From: Chytridium lagenaria
Lineage: Eukaryota; Chytridiomycota; Chytridiomycetes; Chytridiales; Chytridiaceae
DNA: 64,000 bases
Reading direction: 5' to 3'
Assembly: GCA_025449115.1 (NCBI GenBank)
Contig: JAHLKC010000162.1
Location: 1-64,000, forward strand
Within the stretch, counting starts at the first letter, position 1. Every line of letters starts with the position of its first letter. The notes under the pieces were generated by a model. That model did no database searches and was not told the origin of the DNA. It saw only the letters and a list, made by a program, of their open reading frames with translations. A program made the position numbers and the translations under genes. Below are positions 1-13,756 of the stretch, in pieces.

Positions 1-2000
1 AATGAGGATGAGTGTTCACCGCTATTTGATAATTGGGGTGTAACGATGGGATCTACGCGGGAACGAGTGCAATAAGAGTTTGAGGAATTTGGGGCTTGAT
101 GAGATGGGAGGACGATGCCAAACGAATTTGGTGTGTATTGAAAACGAGATGAAGTGGACTGAGGCCAGGTAGATTAAACAAAAAAATTAATTTGAAAATA
201 GTGGGCAGGCCAGCTCGCCGACCCCGTCCCTCCCTGTGAGCTTGATGATATAGAACTGCATCCCATGGGGTATTAAAAAACTGTAATTCATGGCATCCCA
301 TATGCTCCTCTGCAAGGGCTGGCAACTCGTCCTTCCCGCCACGCGCACGCGATTTACATCCTCTAGCAACCACCTCCGGCCCGTTTCCGATACCACCGAT
401 TTACGTCTACCAATGGGCAGCGGCGATGACTACCCTCTAGCCTCCCATAAACAGCATCTTTTGTCTCCACGTCGCGTATTTAAGATTCCCGTGTCTGATT
501 GACTTTGTTGAGATTTGCGTGCGTCGAAATGTATACAGAGATGTGCTTTGGAGATCGCGGTTAAGCAGCGACCAATAGGGTTGATTGTGAGTAAGTGCAG
601 ATGACGGGGATTTTCTGGGACTCAAGGATGAGGCGTCTCGTTGAGAGGACGTTAGGGTGAGCGGCGGTTGGAGAAGGATAAACATTTGGGGTAGTCGGAT
701 TATTTTGTTATATGGTGAGAATTTAACTTTTGAAAGACGCCGATGCGAGCATTGTTTGTAAGTGATGAAAGCCGTACAGCTATGGTTTCGAATGGGAGTG
801 GGTCGAGCATGTTTTAATATAGTTGTTGATCCTTGTGACCGCAATAACTACACGTATAGTGGTTCTACGCAGCGCGGGACGATGTTCAAGAAGGTATGGA
901 CAGCAGTCATGTTTCTTATTCGAAGATGAAGCCCAACAATTTTGATACTTCTACGGCGATGCTACTCAGAGACACTCCACCTTGATAATTCGTAACACCT
1001 GTTTTCGCCATCAAAGCGTTGCTTGAGCGCCCTAAAATGCATATCATCAAAAAGCTGATTTTTTTCGAACAGTGTAGTCCCAGTTACGCTTCGTCAAAGT
1101 CTTAGCTTGCTTTCTTGGAAGATCTTACGGGAACTTCCACTAAATATGAGTTTTGCCTGTTTTTCTCTTCGCTCGAGTGTTTTTCGCCCTCGGTTTTATC
1201 GTGATCTAAGTTTGCTAACCTGATATGCGCTTGGTTTGTTGATACTGACCATTTCATTGGTGTCTCTTGTACCTTAGCCATCGTTCGTTGAGCAACTACC
1301 TTTGACTCCTTGAAGTGTGAACTACTGGAACGTGACTGATTCTTGCCAGTGCGACTTTTTATAAAAACGGCCGAGTCATATATGAAGAGCCCGAAGAATT
1401 CGCAGCCTCGTTAGAAGGGTATGTGTGTGAGCTTTTTGTCGCAATGCTGTAATTCTGCCAACGTTTTTTTTTTGTTTACGAAAGATTTAAACGAATTTAT
1501 CCTATATAAAGCATAATCCTTTGTTTAGTCTCTTATAGTAACCTATATAATCGTCATATTAATTTTGTTATTCCGATGAAGGTTGTCTGCGGCTGCCAGG
1601 GCGATGATATGAGCTTTCTAACGGCCTGAGTTTGTCGCTACATACCTGTTATAATATTGCTTCTTTGATAGTGGATTTTGAATGATCGGTTATAACATTT
1701 CGAGCCTTCGAAAATCGGCGATACGGATAGAGTACGGAGCAGAAGATATTCAGCCTTCGCAGCCGAAAAGCCTTCCCTCAAGAAATAGAAGTTCATCCAC
1801 AAAACCGGATAATTCACTTGCCTACCTCTATATCCCGTCACTACCGAATACGAATCTCGAGGATGCTCGCGTCAGCAATGAATAAAGTAATTAAGCTACG
1901 CTTTTGTCTTCACGAATGACTAGTGATTAATGAGGAGCATCGACACATCCCGTCGTTCCTCCAACGCTTTTCGCCTGAATTCTTTCTTGGGTGCTAAGAG
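1..2000. other. Intergenic, no gene recognised
   Basis: Short open frames exist on both strands (for example 437-844 minus and 290-502 plus), but none shows a family motif, a signal peptide or a convincing exon chain. The sequence is mixed in composition with no clear tandem repeat. I see nothing that I can support as a gene. Confidence 0.5.
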
Positions 2001-2008
2001 TATATAAG
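2001..2008 (+). promoter_or_regulatory. TATA-like box of transporter copy A
   Basis: TATATAAG lies about 170 bp before the ATG of transporter copy A. The homologous upstream region of copy B aligns around the TTCTGCGTCTGCC word next to this site but lacks the TATA sequence, so the two promoters have diverged. Confidence 0.4.
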
Positions 2009-2164
2009 GTTCTGCGTCTGCCGCAGGACAAAAAAATCAAGAATTCTGCCGCTTGCTGACAAGGAAATTCGTTTCTATTTGAGCAGTCCCGAGATCACAA
2101 ACCGCTGTCATCACCCTACACAACGACCACCACCATCACTTACCCACCATCACTTACCCATAGG

Positions 2165-3742
2165 CATTATATTCGATCATGGTGGCATCAACCTTCATAC
2201 AAGACGACGCAAGAGCTCAGCATCATCAGCAACCGCACACTACATCCCTTTCATCAACTCATCGGCTGGATACGGAACACCTCTCGGCAAAGGACTCAAA
2301 ACCACCCTTTCTAGATCAAATCTCACATACAACTCCACCACCATCCATATCATCCGCCTCATTTCCATCCGCACCACTCCCCGCTTCAACCCATTACATT
2401 GATGATGAGAAACACAACAAGCCCACCCCTTCTGCGGTCTCGATTGACATTTCCAAGCTGTCACGGATAGATCGTTGGAGGATGAAGCGGCAGAATGAAC
2501 GACAGAGAATGTCGAGAATGATGTCGAGGTTTTCTGGGGTTGTGATGTGCTTGGAGGAAGTTGGGAATCGAATTGCTTGGGTTGTGGAAGCTATTGATAA
2601 TCCACATTTCATTGTTGTCGTTTACTTTTTACTCAACTTATCCATGACCATGTGTGAGTAGTTTCCTCTGTGATATCATCTTGATCAACTTTGTATTCTT
2701 TTCGTTTAACATCATTGTTGTTGATTTATGTCGTCTGCTAATGCTGCCCCTTTCTTACAGACAACAAAGTCATCATGAAACTCTTCCATTTCAACTTCCC
2801 CTGGCTCCTCACCGCTATCCACACCTTCCTCTCCTGCATCGGTTCCATCATCTTCTATCTCTCGTCCCCACCTCCAAACAAACCTACGACCCCATTTCCA
2901 CATCAACACCCTCATCCACAACCGTCTCGCTTCCGACATCAACCGTCAAAGGACCTAAACGACATGACGTGATTACAATCCTCATGTTCTCTGTTCTATA
3001 TACAGTCAATATCGCAGTGTCGAATGTATCGCTCAATATGGTGTCATTGCCGTTTCATCAGGTGGTGAGAAGCACAAATCCAGCGGTGACGTTGGCGTTG
3101 GAGAGTGTGTTTTTTGGGAAAAAGATTGCGAACCAAAATGTTTACCTATCACTTATGATGGTGAGCTTTATCTTGTCCAGTAATCGTATCTACTACATAT
3201 ACTAACTATATCATGCCTCCTGTTTCTGCATACCCGCGTGATTTTTATCAGGTCATTGCTGGCGTCGCCCTAGCCACACTCGGAGAATACGAATTCTCCA
3301 TCCCAGGCCTCCTCATGACCCTCCTCGGCGTCCTCCTCTCCTCCCTCAAAGGCATCTGCACCAACCGTCTCCTCGTCGGCACCCTCCACTTCCACCCTCT
3401 CGACCTCCTCCGTCGCATGTCCGGTCTCGCCACTCTCCAATGTCTCCTCGTCGCATGGTGGTCGGGTGAACTCTCGGCGTTCCAACGCTTCATCTCCCCA
3501 ATGATGGTGACTATCGGTGTTTCCATTGCATCGGATGGAGTTCGAAGTGTCCATTGCGGCGTTGATGGTGGCGTTGTTGGTGAATGGGGGGTTGGCGTTT
3601 TTCTTGAATTTGGTGTCGTTTATGGCGAACCGGAGGGTCGGAGCTTTGAGTATGACTGTGGCGGGGAATGTGAAGCAGAGTATGACGATTGCGTTGAGTG
3701 TGTGGGTGTTTGGGTATATTATTACCGTGCCTAATGGGTTAG
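2165..3742 (+). repeat. Inverted duplication, left arm (core)
   Basis: About 1.57 kb nearly identical to the reverse complement of 29125-30703. Exons and introns alike are conserved inside the arm, with scattered single-base differences. Outside the arm the promoters and last introns are only distantly similar. Confidence 0.85.
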
Positions 3743-3976
3743 GTGAGTAGGTTACTATTTTTCTGTAAGTCGCATGGTTCCTTATCTGATTTCTTGCTAT
3801 TATTTCATTATCGCAAGGTATCCTCTTAACACTTACTGGAGGCGCATGGTATAGGTAAGCTCCCGTTCTTTTTCCGCTTTCTCTATCCCTCTTTCTCTGT
3901 CCATATTCTCTATTCTGATCACGTTTCCCAAACTCCCAGCTCCATCGGTCTATCCCGTAGAATAATACAATCATAA
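2179..3976 (+). CDS. TPT/DMT-family transporter, copy A
   Basis: This is a multi-pass membrane transporter of the triose-phosphate/nucleotide-sugar transporter (TPT, DMT superfamily) type, probably in a Golgi or ER membrane; the substrate cannot be told. Exons read as 2179-2653, 2761-3160, 3252-3742, 3818-3854 and 3940-3976, ending at TAA. A polar Ser/Pro-rich N-terminus precedes YNKVIMKLFHF. Typical family words follow: NVSLNMVSLPFHQVVRSTNP, GEYEFSIPG, SLKGICTNRLL, HPLDLL, GALSMTVAGNVKQS and LLTLTGGAWY. Exon 2 lacks one T near 2854 compared with copy B, which breaks the frame there. A second frame change near 3507-3540 is either a very short intron or another indel. It is an inverted near-duplicate of the gene at 28898-30689. 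Confidence 0.8.
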
Positions 3977-4990
3977 ATCCGAAATCCCCTGACGCGACTT
4001 AAGACAATAATGCCTTTACCTCGATTTCCCTGAACCTCGAATATGGGAGAGCTTCTCCCTGTTGGCTCGTTTTTTCGACTACTCATATCCTAAGAAAGTT
4101 AATATAACCTCAATAACCCCTTTTTAAGTCAGACCGATGTTGACATTCACTTTATGGCGATTCGCTTTAAGGTGGAGATGTAATATTATCGAGCGTTAAT
4201 TCAAACTTACTGAGCCCATTGACCAGTGACTCCAGTCAATGTACCTTTTTGGAATTAAAGAGATCTAGAAGCTGTTACTAAGGTACTTGTGAAAAACTTT
4301 GTAGCAGTGGATTCGTACGCTTGTCTAGACCATAGAGTAAACCTCATTTCCAACACCCATGAGCCCCACAACAAAGATTTCGACTTCAGAATTTGCTTTT
4401 ATCAGCCCGGCAAAGTAATATCAATATAACTACCAACGCGGACAGTATATAATGTTTACTTACGAATCAAGCTCGTTTCACGTAAAAGCTTAATGTCGAC
4501 ATTTATACGAACCTCACGTCAATCATTGAATAAACCGTATATGTCTATGTGTTTTCTTCAGTCGTTGGTAAACGGCTGCCCACTTTCTATGCTCAAGTCT
4601 TTTTCCGCGCGATCCACCTTACTTATTGACGGCAACGTGCAGGATAAGAACAGAAAGTTGGTCATTGAATTATTAGTTATCTAGGTCTTTTAACCGACAT
4701 TTTTATGTGTATTTATGTGTAAACACGGTTTAACGAGTTCAATTCGACCAGAGGCGAAATCAGTTTTCTACGTATCAATACACCAAAAAAGACTATAAAA
4801 GTTTAAAAAATGAACTATTATATATTTCACCACAATCACGCATCAGCAAATCGCGCAGAAAAAAACCCCATACCGGAACAATACTTAAAAAAAAGAAAAT
4901 GAGGCATACAACATTGCTCACAAAGAACCAAACATCAAACTAAAAAGAGACCATTTATCTTGGAAACGGAATACGCGGGGAAAAAGAAGT
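3977..4990. other. Intergenic, nothing recognised
   Basis: The stretch lies between the stop of transporter copy A and the stop of enolase (convergent genes). It becomes A-rich near 4780-4960 and holds only short open frames without family features. Confidence 0.5.
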
Positions 4991-7583
<2,593 letters not shown>

Positions 7584-7637
7584 GGTTGATGATGTGTTTG
7601 ATGGTGAAAACGAAGATTACGAAAAATTGACTCGGAA

Positions 7638-7646
7638 ATATTTATA
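7638..7646 (-). promoter_or_regulatory. TATA box of enolase
   Basis: On the minus strand TATAAATAT lies about 55-63 bp before the enolase ATG, followed by a pyrimidine-rich leader. This fits a strong core promoter of a glycolytic gene. Confidence 0.5.
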
Positions 7647-8225
7647 CCTAAAAAAAACAAAAACGCTTTTGCAGCCCAATATCAATCAGTGGCCATCATA
7701 AAATCTCTGTTTTCCATATGAAAAATTGCGAGTTTCACAACTGCTTATCGGAGGATATCGGAAGATCAGTCATATCGGGGTGTATCGGATGCGGATTCTC
7801 ATTGAGAACAATCGGGGATTCACGGGTTTAAGTAAAGTACTGGACAGGTGTCCGTAGTCTTCCGAAGCATCAAAGGAGATGAAGCGAGAATTGCCCAAAG
7901 TCATAGTTTCGTGGCGCCGTGTTGGAAGCAAAGAGGGTTATAAGGGGGTATATTTCGCAGGAACATTTAACCTGATGGGATGGTTGTTTTGTACAAGAGA
8001 CAAAAATATTGGGAGAAGGATGAGGGAAAAGCATCCCTAAACAATAAAAATCATGAACAAGAAGAGCTGATGAACAAGGGTAAAGAGAGGAAGCTTGAAA
8101 AATATCGATACATGATGGTTGATGGAAAAACAAAAATACGTGAAAAAAGAATACAGAATATGAGAAGGTCCTATCTAGTACAGTGAAAAGCCTGAAATGA
8201 AACTAGAGACTTCTGCTTTCCTTAC
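7647..8225. other. Intergenic between enolase and hypothetical gene
   Basis: Upstream region of enolase. Short open frames on both strands, one of them lysine-rich from A-rich sequence, show no family features. Confidence 0.4.
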
Positions 8226-8848
8226 CGACGGCGACCGACTTCATCACCCGTACTCATTCCTCCGGTACCCTCTCCTCCAACGCCACCGTTAGTCTCTCCA
8301 CCACTCACAGACCTCCTTCTCCCCCACCTCAACAAACCCCCAAAAACTGTGTCTTTTCCCTCGCCATCCTCAACCATACCAGGCCAAGACATGATCCTTT
8401 CCTCTTCTCCCTCACCTCCCCTTTCCCTTCTACCTCACCTCATCCACAAGTGTCTCTGCAGAAGTTTACTCTCCTCCCTCTTCAACCCAGCCCACTCCTT
8501 TGACAGCCTCCTCACCCCATTCGCAACAACAACCCATCCCTTCAACGTCTCCTCATCGCTCTCCTCATCGCTTGAACTGTCTTCATCCAATGGCGTTGAA
8601 AACAATGTGGTGTGAGCTTGGAGGTGTCGAAACCACGGATAGGCGCAGGTGCTTGTTCGTCCGGTACCGAGAGTTTGGGGAGATCAATGGTGGTCTTTAA
8701 TACATGAAAACATCTTATCAGTACAGGTACACCTACACCTACGCCAGCCAAAGACAAAACGGATGCCCACTCACTATGTCTTCCTTCACGTCAACCCCAA
8801 ACTCACAGCTTTGATTTTCTCTTGAACATGCTGTACGTCAACGCTCAT
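8226..8848 (-). CDS. Hypothetical acidic protein
   Basis: A gene of unknown function inferred from a frame chain. Exon 1 (8807-8848) codes MSVDVQHVQEKIKA and ends at a GTGAGT donor; the next exon starts near 8694 after an AAAG acceptor with TTIDLPKLSVPDEQAPAP. After one apparent single-base indel near 8610 the frame continues STPLDEDSSSDEESDEE and then LKGWVVVANGVRRLSKEW. A further exon is Gly-rich and ends GRRR before TAA at 8226. The protein would be about 170 residues with an acidic Ser/Asp/Glu patch followed by an amphipathic segment. I do not recognise the family. The exon borders in the 3' half are uncertain. Confidence 0.45.
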
Positions 8849-8927
8849 ATCTGTTGTGTTATTTTCCAGAATTTTTACGAGGAATGAGTGAAAGGTTGGT
8901 CACGTTTAATTTATAACATTTTTTGCT

Positions 8928-9504
8928 GTGCCTTCCAACATTTGGCTCACGTTTCGTCTCCCCCACCCCTTTGTTTGGAATATAAATTTGGCATTATGCG
9001 GCGAGGAGAGGTTCAAGATATTCCTTGGTATGCAAATATATATCCATTGCGATCCGTTGCGCCTCATCTTCTTCTTACAAAGCTTGGTTGGCGTCTTGCA
9101 CGGTGAAATGGCTTCACACCTAAAGAGCACGTCTCCTGATCGACAACTTCGGGTACTGGCGGTAGCGAAAATGCTTGTTGTAACGTCCATAAAGATAATA
9201 ATATATTTCTTGACTTGGTACCTTGGTGGTGTATTTATTAGCAGCATCCTTTCTGTACTTGACACGCTAGTGAAGCCTCATTACTCTTTGGAGGCTAAAG
9301 TTGATGCTCTGATCTTGGCCTCCCTGAAATCATATAACAAGAGGAAATACGTTCCATAAATACATGAAACAGATAATTGACAATGTAATCAAAGCCAAGA
9401 ACCCTTTTAATGTAACAGAGTACGATCGGCAAGCCTTACAAGCTTATGAAACAGGTTCTAATAAAGGTACAGCTGTGGCGACTTCAGAAAGTGAGAGTAT
9501 TTAA
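8928..9504 (+). CDS. Possible hypothetical gene with a hydrophobic segment
   Basis: An open frame from 8928 to 9356 contains an internal Met followed by a polar stretch and a hydrophobic segment (IIIYFLTWYLGGVFISSIL). A second frame overlaps its end and reads HKYMKQIIDNVIKAKNPFNV, then EYDRQALQAYETGSNKG, stopping at TAA near 9502. The amino-acid texture of both pieces is protein-like, and a single-base indel or short intron near 9340 would join them. I do not recognise the family. It could be a small membrane-anchored protein or a decayed gene. Confidence 0.3.
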
Positions 9505-10297
9505 ACCCTCTTTCAAACTTCCCCCAATAAGTATAAACCCAAAGAAGACTAAATTTGCTAAGGTATTCTCTCCAAGCTCGAGATCGCTGCGCTACCCAGC
9601 GTACTGATTCGCTGTTCAAAATCCTTACTCTAGTTGCGCGGCGGTGCAAAAATTATGAGAGATCGGCTGCTCAGTATATGATCCCAACAGAAATTGGAAA
9701 TTCAATACTATTATCGATAGTCATCGTGACGGATGACCATGGAATCAGATTTAGCAGGGTCTTGCATGCTTCTTATTTGAAGCTTCTGCTTAGTTTCGCC
9801 CCGTTATGCAATTCATTAATTGTTAAAATGGGCGCGTTTTTCTTTGCTTTCAAGATAGCCGTTTTAAAGCGCCTCAGCTTTCCAATTACGGGGAAATTGT
9901 AATGAATCTTCAGGCTTCCCGCGAGCCAGCTATATATGTTGAATATATGTAGCTTCCGCTTAGTTTTCCCCCGACTACACAAAGGACGCGTTTTAACTTT
10001 ACCTCCTACAAACCGCTTTGCCTCCAATTTTGTCGCTTGTATGAGAAGGCAAAAAGCGCTTCAATGACTTTCTCATTGTACGTATGAAACAGTGTTAGTC
10101 CATCAAAACGGCATGCAGGTTGAGAGAAGGGTGGTGTAGGATTGCAGCCGAAGAAAGGCCTAACTAAAGCAATCCTGAATTGGTGACAAATCCAACTCCA
10201 GGTCCGACCGACCTCGATCCAAGAACTTAAAAGGGCAAAGTAGATACTTTTCGCTTTCACATTCGATCTTACCACAACCCGTAATCCCATTATCATC
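9505..10297. other. Intergenic with a small internal duplication
   Basis: No gene recognised. A word of about 23 bp (AGCTTCTGCTTAGTTTCGCC near 9780) recurs in diverged form near 9950 (AGCTTCCGCTTAGTTTTCCC), suggesting an old local duplication. Confidence 0.35.
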
Positions 10298-11032
10298 ATG
10301 AAGGTCACCGTCTTAGGCCAACCAAACCCACCGTCGGCCATCACAGCGTCAAACTCCTCCTCTCTCAAGGCACCATATCACCGTCCTCGCACCAACCCTC
10401 ATCCGTTGACATCCCTGACCACCCAAACCTCACAATCATCCAAGGTATGCGTTGACCGATATCAACAAAGTCTTGCTCAGCGATACCGATGCCGTCATTT
10501 TAGCGCTTGGAAGATCGAGGCTGGAGCTGTCTCTAACACCAGTTAAGTGCGGTTGCGGTTGCGGTTGCTTCTCAAGCGCTGATGTTCTTTTTCTCTTTTT
10601 AGTTTGCTCGGAAGCCACGAAACTCTGATACCTGCGATCAAGGCTACCTGCCCTAAGGCTAAACTCGTTACCGTGACGTCTCTGGGCTGCAACGAATCCC
10701 TTAAAACCTCTACTACTTCACCTATTTTCTTGTCCAACTTGTGAGCTCCCCCCCCCAAATTGTTATTAAGTGCTAATCATTCTCAAGGTCCTCAAGGCAG
10801 CTATTGACGACAAGAACATCCAGGAGGACATTATCCGCAAGGAATCAGATTGGTTAAACTGGACAATGTGAGGCCTGGTGGACTTCAAGACGTACCTGGG
10901 AAGGGGGAGTATAAGGTTGCGGAGGGTCTGGGTGGGGGCATGGTTGCGAGAGAAGATGTCGCACATCTCATCAGTACTCTTGTAAAGGATCCGGAACTGT
11001 GGAAGCATAAGGCTCCTGTTGTCGTGTACTGA
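10298..11032 (+). CDS. NAD(P)-binding Rossmann-fold protein (NmrA/SDR-like)
   Basis: Atypical short-chain dehydrogenase-like protein with an NAD(P)H-binding fold; substrate unknown. It starts MKVTVLG with the Rossmann beta-1 strand. After a frame change it reads LLLSQGTISPSSHQ, DIPDHPNLTIIQ, then DINKVLLSDTDAV and ALGRSRLEL. A later exon gives ETLIPAIKATCPKAKLVTVT and SLG, followed by VLKAAIDDKNIQEDIIRKES, RPGGLQDVPGKGEY and VAREDVAHLISTLVKDPELW, ending at TGA 11030-11032. Two introns fit near 10540-10600 and 10741-10788. At least three single-base lesions are needed to keep the frame (near 10345, 10446 and 10868), more than in most genes here. It may therefore be a pseudogene, although base-calling errors would also explain it. 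Confidence 0.6.
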
Positions 11033-11705
11033 GGGAGCGGATCCCTTCTGTCTTGATTTGTGCGTGCTCTATCTGTTTCTATGCACGCGATTGTGTGAAT
11101 CTCTTTTCATTCTTTCTATATTTTTGTTTCAAGCATTACTTGTTGTGTTTGAGAGGAAGTATATGGGTGGCAATCACATTTCGCGTTTCTATATCTTTTG
11201 GTGTGGATTTGGGGCCTTATTCTCATACTTTTCAGATTCCGAGATCTTATTTGAATCAAGAAAATCGTACTAAGACCATCATTCATTGTTAAAGCACTGT
11301 AACGCGTAAACTATGATAACTGTTAAAGCCGCGAGTTGCCAAACGAGTAACACTCATGGGACCTTAACAATCTTTTCTCCCACACACTGGCAATGAGGAC
11401 GAATACCACAACTACCTCGAATACTGTAGCCTGCTGCTGCTTTGAGTTGTCGTGGGTGTCAGCCTTTCCGTCCAGATGCAATAATGTACCAAAAGGTGGG
11501 AACCGGAAGATTCTGACGAAAACCCAAATAAAAATTTTTGACACCAAAGAGGGCTTCTGCATCCAAAGAAACCTCCCTCGTTCATTTGCCATCCTTTCAT
11601 CTACATACATATATTTACATCCGTACTTCGTCATATGCAGGAGGTGGCGGTCATTCCTCTTGACACTTCACCTTAAATTCGCCACTCGCTCCTCCACTGC
11701 CAGCC
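11033..11705. other. Intergenic, nothing recognised
   Basis: The region between two plus-strand genes is pyrimidine-rich just before the next start. Open frames on both strands show no family motif. Confidence 0.4.
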
Positions 11706-13457
11706 ATGAATTTTCAAGTCGGTTTCGTTGCAGCAATGCACAAGATCTCCTCGCATATCCTGCAGGCCGTCTTTGTCGTAGGCGTGAGTGGATCCCTCCT
11801 CTTCATCACTGCGTGGGTAACAGGAGGAGTATTCCCACTTTTGTCACCAGTGGCGGCCATCATCAAGAAGAAGCGACAGATTAAAAGAAGACGATCAAGT
11901 GCAAAGCTTATACAGCAGATGACAATGTGTTCAACTTTATTCCGAGTCAAAAACTTGTCGAGAATAGGATGGAGCAGGTTGCATTTGCGAAGATGGGAAT
12001 AGATTATTTCAGGTAAGGTATTTTGGATCTCTTGTAACCTCGCTGGAGACGCCTTTAACACCTTCTTTTTTTTTTTGTGTCATGCGTGGGAATTCAGGGT
12101 CTTTTTTGGTCCAGCATCTGGCCCTCGCTGTTTCGCAACTGTCGGCTTCGAAGCTCAAATCAAAGATCTCGTCCTCCGCAACAAGATAACCCGTCCGAAA
12201 TGGCTTGTGGTAAGGCTCTACCACTATTTTTTCTTATCTTATACTGAAAACTTTTTGTAGGGTGCATCCACCAGTGCGCTTAGATTTTATGGCTCTCCTC
12301 ACCTCCCTCGCAACAAAGCGAGACGTAACAGCAGAACTCAAGGAACACTATTGCGAAATGTACTATAAAAAAGGGCGATACACCACAAGATCTTAGGCCC
12401 TTGATGGAAAAATGCTATCGCATCTGTGCTCCCGACGATGCCATCGATGCAGCGCTCACAAATCCTCTCTTCAATATCGCCATCATGGTAGCAAACATCA
12501 ATCCAAAGTATCGTCATATACCGGATTGGTATCTAAAGACGATTTTGGTGTATTATGGGTTGAAGAATCTGGTGGATCCAAAGTATTTGGCGGGACTTGT
12601 GTCGAGGATTTGTTTTTATACAGGGGAGGTTGAGCCGAAGTTTTTGGAGGATGGGTTGGGGGGGAAGGAGAGTATCAAGTTTGTGAAGTTGACAAAGAAG
12701 AATGTGTATGCGGTGTTGCATGCCACGACATGTATTCCGTTCATTTCAGGTACGTCAAAATAATGGGCTTTGTTTCTTGAATATCTCTTTGAGTTTTCGC
12801 GCTTGCTCCTCTTTTGGTTTATATGTACGAGGCGTAGTGGTTTTCCTATCATATCGCTCTTCCTTTTCCTTCTAAACTTCTATGATATGATCGCAGTTGT
12901 CTCTTGTTATTAAAAAAGCTTTCTGCGCGTCTTTTAACCCGCCTTTTTTTATAATGTAGGAACGTTGCACTCACATTCCTGAATTCGGTGACGGCTTTTT
13001 TGTCGACGGCGCACTCACCGACTACACCCTTAACGTCCATCTCCGCACCCCCGACTACCCAGCCCTCCTCTTAGGCGACTGTCTCACACGCCACTTCTCC
13101 CCCACCATTTTCGACAACAAAGTTCCTTGGCGCATCCCCCCGAAATCCTTCTTTGACCAGTGTTCCCTTATCCATCCCTCCCCCGTTTTCCTCACCCGCG
13201 TCCCTGACCGCACATTACCGAGCGTCGCGGATTGGTTCAAGACAGAGTATATAGAGAATCCTGCGAAACGACACCGAAATTGGAGGGTCACGTATGAGGT
13301 CTCTGAAAGATGTTGGGCGGGAGTTATGAAAGGGTTTATGGAACGGATTGGGAGGGGGGATGTGTGGGTGGATGAGGAGGAGGGAACGGTTTTGGGGAAG
13401 GTGGTTCAGATGAGGAGTGAATTTTTTAGAGGGGTGCAAGAATTGTTTCCAGCTTGA
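11706..13457 (+). CDS. Patatin-like phospholipase family protein, membrane-anchored
   Basis: Probable acyl hydrolase resembling bacterial patatin-like proteins. The start MNFQVGFVAAMHK leads into a hydrophobic segment (VFVVGVSGSLLFITAWVTGG) and a basic KKKRQIKRRR stretch, so it is probably anchored in a membrane. Then come NFIPSQKLVENRMEQVAFAK, VFFGPASG, the nucleophile-elbow-like GASTSALRF, and later EFGDGFFVDGALTDYTLNVH, which supplies the Asp of the Ser-Asp dyad (DGA). Introns fit after YFR, after PKWLV and before the DGFFVDGA exon. Extra bases in the homopolymers near 12279 (T) and 12369 (A) shift the frame; undoing them restores MALLTSLATKRDV and KKGDTPQDLRPLMEKCY. The elbow reads G-x-S-x-S rather than the usual G-x-S-x-G. 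It ends FFRGVQELFPA, TGA. Confidence 0.75.
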
Positions 13458-13756
13458 TTTGCTAGGAGCGACATATACTATGTTACCCTTTTTTTGGATT
13501 TATTTCTTCAAAATTGTGCATATGTTATTTTTTTTCTTGCTGTGGTCTAAAATAATATCATGTTAATTTGAGCTTTTTATCTATGATGGGGAATTTAGGG
13601 CTAGAGTTCACTTTTACCAGTGGCTTGAAAAGAGTTATTTAGAAATAAAAAAAAAATGGCTGGACATTCTCTATACGTCAAAAAGCCTTACAATTGTTCT
13701 CAATTTCAATAATATCATAAAAAATCTATTTTATATACAACACCATTGCCACGCCC

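Noticed and set aside
3270..3974. 234-codon ORF opposite transporter copy A
   Set aside because: Shadow frame of conserved transporter exons and introns.
8600..8700. Thymosin/WH2-like actin-binding word (GFDTSKL)
   Set aside because: The rest of the thymosin/WH2 pattern is absent and the preferred frame leaves it as an isolated short match.
9560..9650. tRNA-like words (GGGTAGCGCAGCG on the minus strand)
   Set aside because: No cloverleaf with a T-arm GTTCRANNC word and acceptor stem could be built.
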